Positions 12,326 to 23,851 of a stretch of 64,000 bases of DNA are shown one piece after another. Made by a program: the position numbers and the translations under genes. Under the pieces are notes generated by a model that did not search any database, was not told the origin of the DNA, and worked only from the letters and a program-made list of their open reading frames with translations. The DNA is from Atrichornis clamosus (lineage: Eukaryota > Chordata > Aves > Passeriformes > Menuridae): assembly GCA_013400975.1 (NCBI GenBank), contig WBMZ01000338.1, positions 1-64,000 on the forward strand, in the 5' to 3' direction. The number at the start of each line of letters is the position of its first letter. Within the stretch, counting starts at the first letter, position 1.

Positions 12326-13955
12326 TAATTAGTGAAAGGCATAAACTGGGTGGCCAAATCATATAAAAAACAACTGAAATATCATTTATATTAACTCTTG
12401 ACTCCTTTTGGTGACATGACCAAAAATAAACAATATATGCTGAAATGGAAACACAACGTTTATGTCATTGAGGCTGCCACACAGCCCCTCTCTCCTTCCC
12501 ACATATTAGGAATTAATCCCTAGGAGTCCCTTGAACTGGAGTTTCTAAAAAATATCTTGCATCAGATAACAGATAGCATTATCCACATTTTCCTGGCATC
12601 AAAAAGTTCACTTCAAACATATCCACTGCCAGAAAAACAGATATATGCAATTAACAGTGGAGTATAGTTCAATCTCACACAGCAGACACCAAATATAGGC
12701 TCATAATGCATTTGCCTAAAAAACACCGAAAACAAGTATCCAAAAGAAGTTCCATCTTCGTGCTGCTTTCTGTTTCTCGTAATAGGCACTCTGAAACCTA
12801 GTTTGGATGAGGGGGGTCTTGATTTCTAAGGACTTCACAAAATATAATTCCTATGCATGCATAAGAACAAGGCTCTCAGATTTTTTGGAGGGGCTATAGC
12901 TTTTAATCTTGCCATTTGCATGTAAGCACTACCACTAGTATCTGCTCATACAAAATCCGTAATTTTGCCTTCAGAAAACTTTGGCAAGTGTAGGACTAAT
13001 TTTTAAATGGTAAAAGCAAGTACGTATGTAAGCAACTATGGCTACTGAGTAAGCAACTGTGAGACCCTCCCATCTACAGTTGTTTCATAATTCCCAATAA
13101 TGATGTAATTTTTTAAGGTTTTTGACCTTCTGTGAAGTTCCAAGAAGTCAAATCTAAACTTTCACTTCACTTGCCATAATGCAACTCCAGAAAGATAGTA
13201 ACTGCAAATACACAACAGCTCAGCAGAAAGTAACTACAGCAACACTCTTTTTTTTTGGGCAGAACCTACATAATCCTGGTTAAAAATATCACTTCACTCA
13301 GTTAATCATTTCCCTCTTCTCATCTTGACTCTACTTTATTAACATGAAACCTGTTATTAAACTAACTGATTAATATGAAAGTGATTTGTAACAACAAAAA
13401 TTAATAAATCAGAATCAAGCCTGAATCTGTGAAAGAAGGACTCTTGCACTAGGTCTTTGAAAAGCCTATGTTCTACTGAAATCCTCAAGGTGTAAACAAG
13501 GTCCAAGTCCCTGTGCTACAGAATGGGGGAAATGAAGATAATATAAGTGTGAAAATAAGCACTAGTACTTTACCTCATGGTTAGTGAGGAAACACATTTA
13601 GCCCTCAAAACAAAGTTTTGTAAGCATTTCAAGACATGCCAGCTGAAACTGAAAGCCCACCTAACTTTATCACTGAAAGAAACAGAGAGGAAAAAAATGG
13701 TTTTCTCCCCTTTAAAGTTGTATAGTTAGGCAGCTGTATATTGACAATTCAACAGTAACAGCACAAGTGACTTAACTCACTGAAGTATATCATATACATG
13801 AAGTACAGGCTCTGAAGTTTTTTTTTTCATCACACTACTTATGCTATGGCCTCTTCGAATGAAACATATTTTGATTTAGTTCTCGCAGAAAGAGTTCTAA
13901 GGCAGTTGTTTTTTTTATTTTAAAGACATATTTTAAATTCAAACCTGTCTCTTAC

Positions 13956-14071
13956 CATAACTGCAGGAATCACCACAGCATTCAGAGGCTTGTCATTGAC
14001 AACAGTATCTTTAACTAGCATATATATTCTTTCAGCTTCAGAAAAACATGAAATTTGGAGCACAACAGCAC
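13956..14071 (-). CDS. DGKQ: DGKQ exon: middle region before the kinase domain
   Basis: A 116-bp exon: two bases complete a Gly codon, then 38 codons beginning AVVLQISCFSEAERIYMLVK and ending NAVVIPAVM. It matches the human theta segment directly upstream of the catalytic domain, including the SEAER-YML core. The acceptor is TTTACAG and the donor is GTAAGA. It ends in phase 0 and joins the catalytic-domain exon at 6009-6160. No known catalytic role; in models of theta this part forms a compact alpha/beta fold between the Ras-associating region and the kinase. Confidence 0.94.
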
Positions 14072-15713
14072 CTGTAAAGAGGCATCAGGACTATCAGAAT
14101 ACTTTTTTATATTTTCTATTATTAGGAAATAGGTCTCATATAACAGCAAAAGTTTACTCAGTTTACTGAGGACATAATTCACCAAAACTTGCTCTGCGGT
14201 TGTTTGTTATCAGTGAATTGGGTTGTTCTGTTTTTAAACCTTCCTTCTTACCCTCAAACACACCTCGGATTTTTGTTAAAGCAAAGCAGCTTGAAGACAA
14301 GAACTGCAGCACAGAACTGATGCATATTTATGTTTCCTTTGAGCTGCAGGGGTAGGGCCTATTTGCATACTCTGTATCATAACTCACATGCTGTTCCCAT
14401 CATGTACAAGTGACACAGCTATAAGGTTTCATTTTGTATCTCATTATTGAAAATCCATTCGTTATGTTCATTAACAACATCTCAGTAAGAATTAATGCAA
14501 GCAAAGATTTGGGCTGAGAATCAAGTTTAGCTTTTTATGTTGGCTTAGGTTCTGTATGGGCAAGCTGAGAAAGAAGGGAAGAGAAAAGAGAAAAAACGAA
14601 AACAAAAACTGACAAATTACTTTAAAGAAAGACACTTAATGAGGAGGAAAACAGGGTAGAATAAGAAAAAAATGTGTAATGGACAGCATATAAGATGTAT
14701 GCTGATAACATAGCCTGGCTGCAACAAAAAGGGAGAGTAAGGAAATTTATAAGAACCACAAAATTGCAAACATAGAAAGTGACAATAGAAGTCACATACA
14801 AGCAGAAACACCTAAAAAACACACGCATGTAAATTAAGTTTAAATGATGCTGTGACATGAGAAAAGTTTCACAAAACCAATTATTCTCCACTGACAAATA
14901 TGGAAAAGAGAAGGCATATCTGAAAGCTTTACGGCTTTCCTTATGAAAAGTCAGTATCAATTAGCCATGTGGAGACAGCAAATACACAAAGGAAGCACAC
15001 ATCAGTCTTCAAAACCATGCTATAGAAAAATCCGTTTAGCAGACGTGAAAGTTAAGCCTGCCAAAGGATGTGAAACATCTCAAATATAGACACATAAACA
15101 GGCAAAAGAGAAAATTCCACACTTTTAATTTTTACCAAATGCAGCTCTCCACCTGATCACTAAAGCTGCCCTGAGCCACTGCTGCTCCAGCTCTCAGAAG
15201 CCTCATGGCTTCTCCAACCTTGCTGAAATAAAATTCATACAGCAAAAGCAAAGAAATGGCTCAAAGGATGAATGCAGAGATGAATGCATTTATTTTCTTC
15301 ACTTTCAGCCAGTGAACTCTAGCTCTTAACACTACTAGAAAAAAAGTAGTTGTGAAACAGTCCCATCGAGTCCAAAAGCAGTACCAAATTTTAGTATTCT
15401 TGAAGTCAAAGAGAGAACACTTGAAGGATTTTTAACAGTTCTGTGGTGTTAGCTGAAGTGCAACTTCAAAACCCATTTTTATGATGAAATATTACCACCT
15501 TCTGGTACATGAGGCATGAAGCCAATCTTTTAACTTTATAAAATAAGGTGACACTAAACCACTGCTCTTCATAAATACAACGTGCTACATTTTAACTGAA
15601 GGGCTTTTTGCCTATGCAGTAAGACTAACATTCTCTGAGCTTCCAGCCTCTAGTGTTAGGCTGCAGTTTTGAACACAGACATTGTTTGGAAGACTAAAAA
15701 TTTCAATGCTTAC
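14072..15713 (-). other. DGKQ: DGKQ intron (1.64 kb)
   Basis: AT-rich intron between the 39-bp microexon and the exon at 13956-14071. No repeat is recognised. Two overlapping minus-strand open frames (14617-14960) are hydrophobic, as translated AT-rich sequence often is, and match nothing I know. Confidence 0.7.
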
Positions 15714-15752
15714 CTTGTGCTTGATAAACATGACTCACAGATACTACATTTG
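15714..15752 (-). CDS. DGKQ: DGKQ 39-bp microexon
   Basis: A 39-bp exon too small to stand out by open frame. It encodes the segment NVVSVSHVYQAQ plus two split codons: Thr, shared with the exon at 16583-16733, and Gly, shared with the exon at 13956-14071. Human theta has a matching VVSVSHIYSSQG segment at this place, which is how I located it. The acceptor is CCTTTGCAG and the donor is GTAAGC, both good. Its length is a multiple of three and both flanks are in phase 1, so skipping it would drop 13 residues without breaking the frame. Confidence 0.93.
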
Positions 15753-16582
15753 CTGCAAAGGGTAAAAATATAAACACGTAAAACCTTGGGTACATTTAGA
15801 GTAAATATTTAAAGTATTTTTTAAAGTTACATAAATATAATATAAATAAATATTAAAAGTTATACAAATATAGGGAGAACCTCCAGCTAACACTTTGCCT
15901 CTCAAGTTTGCTTTTCAAGACAAGCTAAACTGATTTTCATAGAAAGTGACTATGAATTCTTTCTGTCCTTTCAAGTTTAATTCATCCTGAAGTTACCTAA
16001 AAGATTGGGAAAAATGCTTTGTTTCCTGAAACAAAAAGCATGACACATTCCTGACACTGTTTATAGAAAGTGTTGGTTGAAGGAGTATCATGAAAATTCA
16101 ATTAAACTTCTTTGAAAAAGAAAAATAAATTATTTTCCCTGAGTGTTTGTCCATATGTGTGTGCACACACTGCTCATACTTCTCCATGACTAGGCACAGA
16201 GCTCATGAATAACATGGAGAACAGCCCAGGCAAAAGTGTCAGAGCTTAATAAAGGCAAGGGACATTCATACACATGGTTTAAGGTATGTATAGCTCTTTT
16301 TAAAGGTGAAGTTTTTTCACTCAAAAAAGAAAAAGGTGTAGTCACATATAACTCAAGTAACGTAATAATTATTCTGTGAATAGTGACCTGTCATATGTCT
16401 CTCCGGTGATTGTGAGCATGTTAAAATGATTAAAAAAGATCATGTGAGAGTACAAAGCAGAACGATTTTTAAAATGAGGTCAGAAAAAGTTAAGAAAAAA
16501 TAATAATAAAAAGGAGCTATACACGCTACTACATTTTGTTCTATACAAGTTAATGCGTCTGAAAATGCACCTGTTTACTCAC
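15753..16582 (-). other. DGKQ: DGKQ intron (0.83 kb)
   Basis: AT-rich intron. It contains an A/T-only stretch around 15815-15875 and no recognisable repeat family or further exon. Confidence 0.7.
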
Positions 16583-16733
16583 TTTTGATAGCTAATTCTT
16601 CCTTGAGAATATTTGTGTATTCTTCAGGGGAAAGCTGAGGTGGAAGGCCACCAACAAATAAATTTACTTGTACAATGGATTTGCTGTTTTCCACAATGTA
16701 AAATCTTGTCTGATTCATCTGACGTATTGAAGT
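16583..16733 (-). CDS. DGKQ: DGKQ exon: middle region (NLFVGGLPP segment)
   Basis: A 151-bp exon of 50 codons plus one base. It begins TSIRQMNQTRFYIVE, carries the conserved block VNLFVGGLPPQLSPEEYTNI and ends KEELAIK. It matches the human theta region between the Ras-associating segment and the kinase domain. The acceptor is TTTTGATAG and the donor is GTGAGT. The frame starts in phase 0 after the exon at 17003-17064 and leaves one base for the microexon. Confidence 0.95.
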
Positions 16734-16962
16734 CTATCAAAATAAAGGAAAATAAATGATGTGACATTTGGAAAAAAGATAATGTGAAACAAAATCCAAA
16801 ATAGTTCTGCACCTAGCAATCATGTCCTCTATGCCAAGAGAGTATCACAAACAGAAACAAACTTCAGTTCAAGCACTTAGCTTTTCTACTCATGAGCCTG
16901 CTTAGTGGGTAACCAATGACTCACTTTTTCTGTAAGAAAGGAGACTCCCTACTTGTTATATT

Positions 16963-16983
16963 AAAAAAAAAAAAAAAAAAAAA
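16963..16983. repeat. A21 homopolymer (T21 in the DGKQ transcript)
   Basis: Twenty-one consecutive A on the plus strand. In the transcript this is a run of 21 T beginning about 20 nt after the donor of the exon at 17003-17064. It may be a plain microsatellite, but its position is notable (see findings). Confidence 0.95.
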
Positions 16984-17002
16984 GTTTCTTTTTCAGATTT
17001 AC

Positions 17003-17064
17003 CTTTCTGATGTCCTTGAGTCTGTTAAGAATCAGTTCCTGATTGTCCAAGACCATGCGCTGGA
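17003..17064 (-). CDS. DGKQ: DGKQ exon: end of Ras-associating region
   Basis: A 62-bp exon: two bases complete a Val codon, then 20 codons reading QRMVLDNQELILNRLKDIRK. It matches the human theta VQRTML...LDRLQDIRQ segment at the C-terminal end of the Ras-associating fold. Two AG sites lie four codons apart in the plus-strand stretch 17060-17066; only the upstream one (exon end at 17064) restores the Val codon begun at 18213. The donor GTAAAT is weak and is followed by a T-rich run. Confidence 0.92.
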
Positions 17065-18212
17065 CTGGACAGGGCAAGAACATTAATCATGTTAGAAAGC
17101 ATGTAAATGATGATCAGGCTCAATTAAACAAAAACAATTTTTAAAAAATTTAGGGAAAAAGTACAGCTCTGCATAGAACTAACTTTAACATAAAGGACCA
17201 TGCAGACCTGAGCTACTTATTATCCAACAGAAAAAACATGTAGGTGCTTGGAACAGTCTGACATTTTTCACAGTACTTAAACACCACGCTCCTTTAGAAA
17301 AGGCAGAAACAGCCTGAACTCACTCAAAAGACAAGCAGTACTTTGGTAACAATCTGTTTGACAGAAGACTTTAAAACTATATTCCCTAACAACTACACTA
17401 ATAACTAAGCAAGTTCTGCGTGTATCAAAATATTACAACAATTCTAACAACTTCCAGTTAAAGCAAGGTTGCAAATGACGTTTTAAAACAGAGCACCAGA
17501 AACCAACCAGGGTTATGACATTCACAAGGCTACAATAACCTTATTAAACAAATTCCCAATAATGCACACAAATAAAGCAAAGTATCAAGGCAGTATTTGA
17601 CTACAAAGATATTTACTCAGCTGTGGCCAGTGCATTAGACTACTTCAATGTCTTTATTTATTTCTCTATGCAACCTTACAAATACTGAAGCACAAAGGGA
17701 TGTGAACTTGGAGAACACCAGCCCAGCTCCTGCAGGATCACAAAACACTTGAGCAATGTTAGGACTGAAGACTTCTGTACTTCCTAGCACACAAACTTAT
17801 TACTTGGACTATCTTAGAACTCAAACTTACTCTTCTTTGGCAGCTGTGTCAGGGGGAAAGAACACAGAGGAAGGGAGCCATTTGAATTTTAGAATTAATC
17901 TTTAATAAATAACTGCAATTAGGAAAATTATGTCAGTTAAACACAGCTCCCCAAACCAGGGCCAAAGTGTCAATCCCCACTAAAAACCACAAAAGAATTT
18001 TTATGTAATAATGAAGAGAAGGGAACCTTATTCCCACAAGACACACAAGACTGAAAAGAACCAGCATCAGTTCTGGTTAAGTATTTCAACATAATCATGA
18101 CGTTTCATTTGTGTTTTTTATTGTAGAAAATGAACTGTGACTGTGTTAGAATGGGGAAAACCCTCCAGAGAGCAGTTACAGATGTGCCTTTGGCCAATGC
18201 TCTTTCACTTAC
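17065..18212 (-). other. DGKQ: DGKQ intron (1.15 kb)
   Basis: AT-rich intron. No repeat, RNA gene or extra exon is recognised. Confidence 0.7.
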
Positions 18213-18267
18213 CTTGCTTACTGCCCATAAGCACTTCCACCAATTTGAAATTCTGGAGGCACTCCAT
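18213..18267 (-). CDS. DGKQ: DGKQ exon: Ras-associating region, third part
   Basis: A 55-bp exon of 18 codons plus one base, reading MECLQNFKLVEVLMGSKQ. The FKLVEV-MG core corresponds to human FQLVEVAMG. The acceptor is TTTTGGCAG and the donor is GTAAGT, which is strong. It starts in phase 0 after the exon at 21142-21232 and leaves a G for the Val codon at 17064. Its length is not a multiple of three, so skipping it would break the frame. Confidence 0.93.
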
Positions 18268-21141
18268 CTGCCAAAAGACGCAACATGTAAATGCCGCTTC
18301 TGAATGACATAATTTTGCCAGATGTTTACATTACTGTGTTATATACTATACACAGTGTATAACAGAGCATGGAAAATTAAACATTTTTTAAAAATTAAAC
18401 ACTTCAAAATCAACCATGACATTCTTCCACTAACCAACCCCTTTTGAGACAGGAATAATTTTCATTTTACACATTTATGGCATCAAGCTCCCATGCTCTT
18501 AACAACACTGGCATCCTCACAGCTACATTGTGAAGGGGCCCCTGTACAGCATGGTTAATCCCATTCCTGCTTCAGCGATCATCAGCTCATCTGATGTAAT
18601 TCCTGAGCATCTTTCCAGAGAAGCATGCCTTATCACATGTCTCGTCTCCAAGCTGCTGCCAGGGACCACTCAAGTCCCTTGCAGCTGGACCAGAAAAGTT
18701 GGCACAGCCGAGAGTTGACCCATGTACTACAACTATTGAAACTCTGCAAACATGTGACACTCACAGTTGAAGAGGTGTCTTATATTATGGCCTTGAATCT
18801 CAAAAGACAAATGATCTTGCTTTGAATAAGGATGTTAAGAGCCTCAACTGCCTATGTGTGCTTTGCCTGATATTTGATGAAAGCACCTTGGGGAGCATCT
18901 TCAGCACAGACAAATTCTGGATCTTAAAAAGAGATTACCTGTATGTGCATGTTTATACCTTGAAAAGACTAGAGCATTTAAAAATTATCACTACTGGAGA
19001 AATTGCAATTGAGCCAAAGAATTAAGTCTCTTACATCATATAGCTAGCTCCCCAAGTACAGAGATGTGAAAATCTTTCTCTAACAGAATATTCAACCATA
19101 CTGTTTGACAGTTGCTTTTTTCAGATGAGACAAAACTTTGGACATAATAGTTCCAATTTTTGCTAACAGGTCCACAGCACTTGAGGAAACGGACTGACAA
19201 CAAATCCTAGAACCATTCTATGGCCAAAACAAGCTGCATTCGTTACACAGCTGGGTACACCTAGACAGGGGTTTATGATTATCACCTGCTGCAGATAGCT
19301 AACCACATGCATGTTCCTATGTACCCTACAAATAACCACAAAGGGCAGTAGCCAGCCTCTGAGACCATGGCTGTGCCCTGGAGCAGCAGAACTGTGCTGA
19401 TCTACTGGTGTGCTCACAAGTCCCAAGTGCCGAATGAAATGTGCACACTACAGCTTCGTGTCTCCACATCTGTGTGGCTGGGACTGCCAATGGCTTGGCA
19501 TGCTTGCAAATTCTACTAACATGTTTCCTGAAAGTCATGCTGTTTTGGCACCAACCCTAAAAACGACACGCAGACTGAAAAGAGATTATCTTCCAAGGAA
19601 AACACATGCATCTACAAGATTACAAGATGTATCTAGTAATTTCCAGTGAGGTGGGAAGGAATGCAGATTGTAAAGAAAGTGGGTGCTGTCTCAGCCGTGA
19701 GTCCTTCTTTGCAGCCCGTGAGAGCTACAGAGATGTTGCTTGCCACCTTAAGGAGAAAATTTCTGCAGTGCTCTTTAATGTTTTAAGAATTGTCTGGATA
19801 AAGGAATCAAATGCACTTTGAGTTTCCTGAAGATACTAAGCTCGGAGGAGCTGTGGACTCCCTTGAGGGTAGAGGACCCTTACGGAGAGATCCAGATAAG
19901 CTGGAGAGCTGGGCAATCACCAACCATATGACATTTAACAACACCTACTGTCAGATTCTCCACCTGGGATGGCGTAATCCTGGTTAAAAATACAAACTGG
20001 GGGATGAGAGCTGGAGAGCAGCCATGTGGAAAGAGATCTCATGGATTGGGTCAATGGCAAGTTGAACATGAGTCAGCAGTGCCCTGGCAGCCAGGAGCGC
20101 CACTCCTGTCCTGGGGTGCAGCAGGCCCAGCATCACCAGTGGGCAAGGGAGGGGATTGTCCTGCTCTGCTCTGCACTGGGGCGGCCTCACCTTGAGTGCT
20201 GGAGGCAGTTCTGAGTGCCACATGCAAGAAAAGCATCAACCCATTTGAGTGTGTCCAGGGCAGGGCTGCAACTGTAATTAGCAGATGATCAAAATACTCA
20301 AGGTCAAGACTTGGAAGGACGTCTCTGAGGTCACTTGGTTTGTTCACCCTGGAGAAGAGGAGGCTGAGGGGTGACCTCATCATAGTCGACAGCTTCCTCA
20401 AGGGGGGCAGTGAAGGGAGAAGTGCTAATTTCCTCTCTCTGGTGACCAGTGACAGGACCCAAAGAAAAGAGAATGAAACTGCATCAAGGGGAGCTCAAAC
20501 TAGATGTTAGCAAAAGCTTCCTCACTGAAAGGGTGGCCGGTCACTGGAACAGGACCCCCAGGAAAATGTTCGAGGCACCAAATCTGCGAGAGTTCAAGTA
20601 GTGTCTGGACAATGCTGTTAGTCATACACTTCAGTTTTAGGTAATCGTGCAAGGAGCAGGAAGTTGGGCTCAGTGATCCCTATGGGTCCTTTCCAGCTTG
20701 AGATATGCTATGATTCTACAATTTCCTTTGCAGAACAGCACATAGAATTAGGAGACAAGCATGATCATCCTAACAGTGATTGCCAGCTTCCCAACAAGTT
20801 AAGATTAGTGGTATAGTTACATACATAAGTGCGTTTTAAGTATCTCAAGACATAACCAAAAAATATGCTGTACCCTAAGAATCATTGTGTTCATACAACT
20901 CAGTCTGCTTGACCCAGAAACACTGATGGTACCGTCCAGTACAGTGCAACTATGTCTACCATGAAGATTGCATTTAGCTTTATGCAGCATGCCAGTCACA
21001 AGAGATCATCCACCAAATGCTAACAACATTTACATTAACTGCAAATGAAGAGATTGTAATTGTTCTTAAGAGAAAAACATATACACCTCCTGTCAGGGTC
21101 GCTAAGGTGGTATATGGACGTGCTTAGGATCTTTCACTTAC
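18268..21141 (-). other. DGKQ: DGKQ intron (2.9 kb) with a CR1 insertion
   Basis: The right part is taken up by a CR1 copy at 19823-20720. The left part (18268-19822) has higher base complexity than most introns here and a few open frames, but none reads like a known protein and none is bounded by useful splice sites in frame with DGKQ. Confidence 0.7.
19823..20720 (+). mobile_element. CR1 LINE, 5'-truncated, sense on plus strand
   Basis: A 0.9-kb CR1 copy, opposite in direction to DGKQ. The 5' side reads through the end of the reverse transcriptase protein (a diverged DDTKLGGAVDS-like start near 19835). Later blocks include GAAGAGGAGGCTGAGGGGTG and GACCTCATCA (about 20352-20382). The 3' end has GGTCCTTTCCAGCTTGAGAT and GCTATGATTCTAC. 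The frame is interrupted several times and the 5' end is lost, so it is a dead copy. Confidence 0.92.
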
Positions 21142-21232
21142 CTGCCTTCCAAGTAATGGGAGCACTTCTTTGATCACAGTCTGCACACTGCTACCCTTAT
21201 TGACTCGTAGAGAAACATATGCCATTCCCACC
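21142..21232 (-). CDS. DGKQ: DGKQ exon: Ras-associating region, second part
   Basis: A 91-bp exon: one base completes a Lys codon, then 30 codons reading VGMAYVSLRVNKGSSVQTVI and KEVLPLLGRQ. It is the region human theta has as VGVAYVSVRVT...VVLEVLPLLGRQ, a ubiquitin-like beta-strand and helix unit typical of Ras-associating domains. The acceptor is CTCTTTAG and the donor is GTAAGT. Phases match both neighbours. Confidence 0.95.
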
Positions 21233-22040
21233 CTAAAGAGAAAATAAATACTTATTTTAGGGCAATCATTTGACCTATCCTGTGTGTACTTTTTTTAACT
21301 AAGAGTAAAATTTTCTCTGGGGGTAGGCACAAATTTGCATTAGTTGAAGAGAGTTGTTCACTGAGGCTCGTGGCAGATGTGGTATCAGCGCCACAGACAA
21401 GAAAACAAGGAACTGCTAATTACAGTTGCAGCACTGCAGATTAGTTTCGTCCTATACACAGAATTACCTGCAAATCTTTCATAAAACTTGGCAATGTAGT
21501 TGCAACAGCAAAATAAACAAATGGTTAAATTTTATCCCACAGATCTTCAGAAATGAGTAGGTCACCAGATCATTTTGTTGCCTAAATTAATAATGTTTGT
21601 GGTAAATGGAACAGGGGCTTTTTTATTATTTATTTTTTTTCTCCTCATCTCACATGGGAGGTTACACTGTAGTTCTTCCTACTTCATATTTCTTAAAAAA
21701 AAATACATCAATTTTTCAAGTAACAGGTGTATGTCATCATTTGGTTACAGATGTAGTTAATGTAAAATTGCATCTTTCTGACCAAACACAAGATAACAGA
21801 ACTGCACAAGTTACACAGTATGTTCCATGCATGTACAGAAACCCAAGAGTTTCCAGGCATGGAAGTGAATAACATGCATACTGCTCATTCAGAAGAATGA
21901 ACAGAAGAACCCTGAAATACAGAAAAAGAAACTACATTCTCTATACTGCAGTTTCAATAACTAAAACAAACAGGGCTAGACTACAGAGAACAAATGTAGC
22001 CGAGCAGAATAACCTTGTGATCAAGAAGGAGAATACTCAC
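21233..22040 (-). other. DGKQ: DGKQ intron (0.81 kb)
   Basis: AT-rich intron without recognisable repeats. A plus-strand open frame at 21606-21872 looks like chance. Confidence 0.7.
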
Positions 22041-22264
22041 TTTAGCCAGGCAGGATAAATTCTGATCACTTCCTCGTCCTTTGGTTTGGATCTGATGATC
22101 CAAGCTTCAGGAATGGATTCTCGGAATACTGAGCCCAAGTTGCTGTCCTCCGCAGCATCATTCCTGTTGATAACATCATCAGAGAGCAGCACCTGCTGCG
22201 TAAAGGTCTGAAGCTCATACTCCTGCTGGTCATCATTTATGTAGTACGCCCTCAAAGCAGCCTC
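22041..22264 (-). CDS. DGKQ: DGKQ exon: Ras-associating region and linker
   Basis: A 224-bp exon, the longest seen here: 74 codons plus two bases. It begins EAALRAYYINDDQQEYELQT, runs through a polar stretch (VINRNDAAEDSNLGSVFRES) that is poorly conserved in human, then returns to a conserved end, IPEAWIIRSKPKDEEVIRIY, and PAWLK. The latter matches human PEAWVIRALPRAQEVLKIYPGWLK. The acceptor is TTTTAG with a C/T-poor tract; the donor is GTGAGT, which is strong. It starts in phase 0. Confidence 0.96.
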
Positions 22265-23750
22265 CTAAAACACAGCAAGATAAATTAACATTTACTTGAA
22301 AAGACGTGATTAATACCTGTATAGCCACAGACATTTATAAATACCTGATTTATGAAACAAATCTTTAATGCATGTTCTAAATGCAGAGCAGTGGATACAT
22401 TGCAATGGCAAAAAAACCAAAACAAGAATGAAGTTTTGAAAACAAATTTTAGTGAGCATGGTAAAAGAAAACATGAGATATCAATGGATTTGAACACAGT
22501 CCACAGTATTTTTGGCAAGTGATAGTAATTTTATCACCAAATGTAAAAATTCAGGACCCAAAAATCTACACTCTCACATGCAAAATTTACTCCACAAAGA
22601 GAATGGTAAATTATACTTGATTGTACCCAACTCTGCCTATTCAATCTTCTTGCACTAAGGAGATGATAAACATTAGTGAGCTTCTGAGCAATAGGGCTGC
22701 CCCAAACTCACACACCTGTGAAGAGGAGAGGGAAGAGCTGTCCTTGCAAGATGCATGCAGTCACAGGAATTTTACATCCATTATGGGCCCATGCCTGCAG
22801 CAGCTCTGCTAACACACATGCTGCAGTCAACACAGTCCACTTATAAGAACTTGTATTAATCTACCCTGGTATTAAAAGCACCAGCCAGATAAAATGTGCT
22901 TGAAAGGCATGGAGCACTCCTAAATAAAAGTGTTTTCAGCCCTGCACACAGTTTTCCTTAAAGATCTTTGAATGCAGAACACTATGAACCATTTTAAAAA
23001 CTCCTGTTGATTTTGTGCACAGTATCAAGATAAAAATCCTAACATCCTAAGTCTTTAGCTTTAAATTGTCAAAAGTCTGATGGAATACATTCTCCGGACT
23101 CCTCTGCCAAGTCGTTTATAACTTTGAGACCTCACCATGCTCAGTTTTACTGTGCACCACCCTATCCCGCGCTCCAGGCTTTATTTCTCACAGTGTGGGG
23201 TCTCTGCCTAGCCCAGTAAATAAGGATCTGTAAAACACACTTGATTTAGTACTAAGTAATTTTTCCGCCCCAGATGGAGCACTGGAAAAGCTAGGGAGTG
23301 GCCAGTTTGTGATCAATAATTCATTACTTCAACAGCCACGGAGTGGAGATAACTACAGCATGCTTCAGTGTTCAAAGCTGATTAACTGAAGTGCAATATT
23401 GGTGGCTGTCCAGCATAAATATCAAATCACTAGGATAGCAAAGAAGATCTAAGGAGCTGGTTATCCAGTATTGCTTGTATCAGTAAAACCAGACTTCAGA
23501 GTAACACAGGGAAGGACTTAACATGTGATATACTACAGTCCCCATTACGCTACAGATATGTAAGCCACCCTTTCTTCAGATGGTTTAAAGTAAGGGCACT
23601 ACATGAAGAAGTCAAATTACATTGTAATATTATAGCCCATTTACAGATTTTTGTTGTTGAGTTACATTCGTAAAACTGTTAGTTTTTTACTACTGTAATA
23701 CATAATCAGATGTATCACACTGGAAAATTGACCTTCACTAGGTATCTTAC
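22265..23750 (-). other. DGKQ: DGKQ intron (1.5 kb)
   Basis: AT-rich intron within the Ras-associating region. I recognise no repeat or extra exon. Confidence 0.7.
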
Positions 23751-23851
23751 CACAACTTCTTCATTTTTTGCAATTCTTGGAACTGAAATCAGACGAAATT
23801 GATTGCGTTTCACTGCATCATTCCCATCAAATATCTTTAATGTTTGTTTAC
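23751..23851 (-). CDS. DGKQ: DGKQ exon: start of Ras-associating domain
   Basis: A 101-bp exon: two bases complete a Ser codon, then 33 codons beginning KQTLKIFDGNDAVKRNQFRL and ending IAKNEEVV. It aligns with human KQTLKIFDGDDAVRRSQFRL, the start of the Ras-associating domain that is found in theta but not in most other diacylglycerol kinases. The acceptor is TTCCATTTAG and the donor is GTAAGA. It ends in phase 0. Confidence 0.96.

Larger units (their letters stand above)
6161..13955 (-). other. DGKQ: DGKQ intron (7.8 kb) with CR1 insertions
   Basis: Large AT-rich intron. It contains a CR1 copy (about 8388-9150, with the window's only N), a CR1 tail (11021-11215) and a small, older CR1 trace (12241-12325), all listed separately. 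The rest shows no recognisable exon, RNA gene or other repeat. Confidence 0.7.

Noticed and set aside
14617..14960. Hydrophobic 112-codon frame, possible membrane protein
   Set aside because: AT-rich sequence read in this frame gives Phe, Leu and Tyr by default; no start context, homologue or splice sites.
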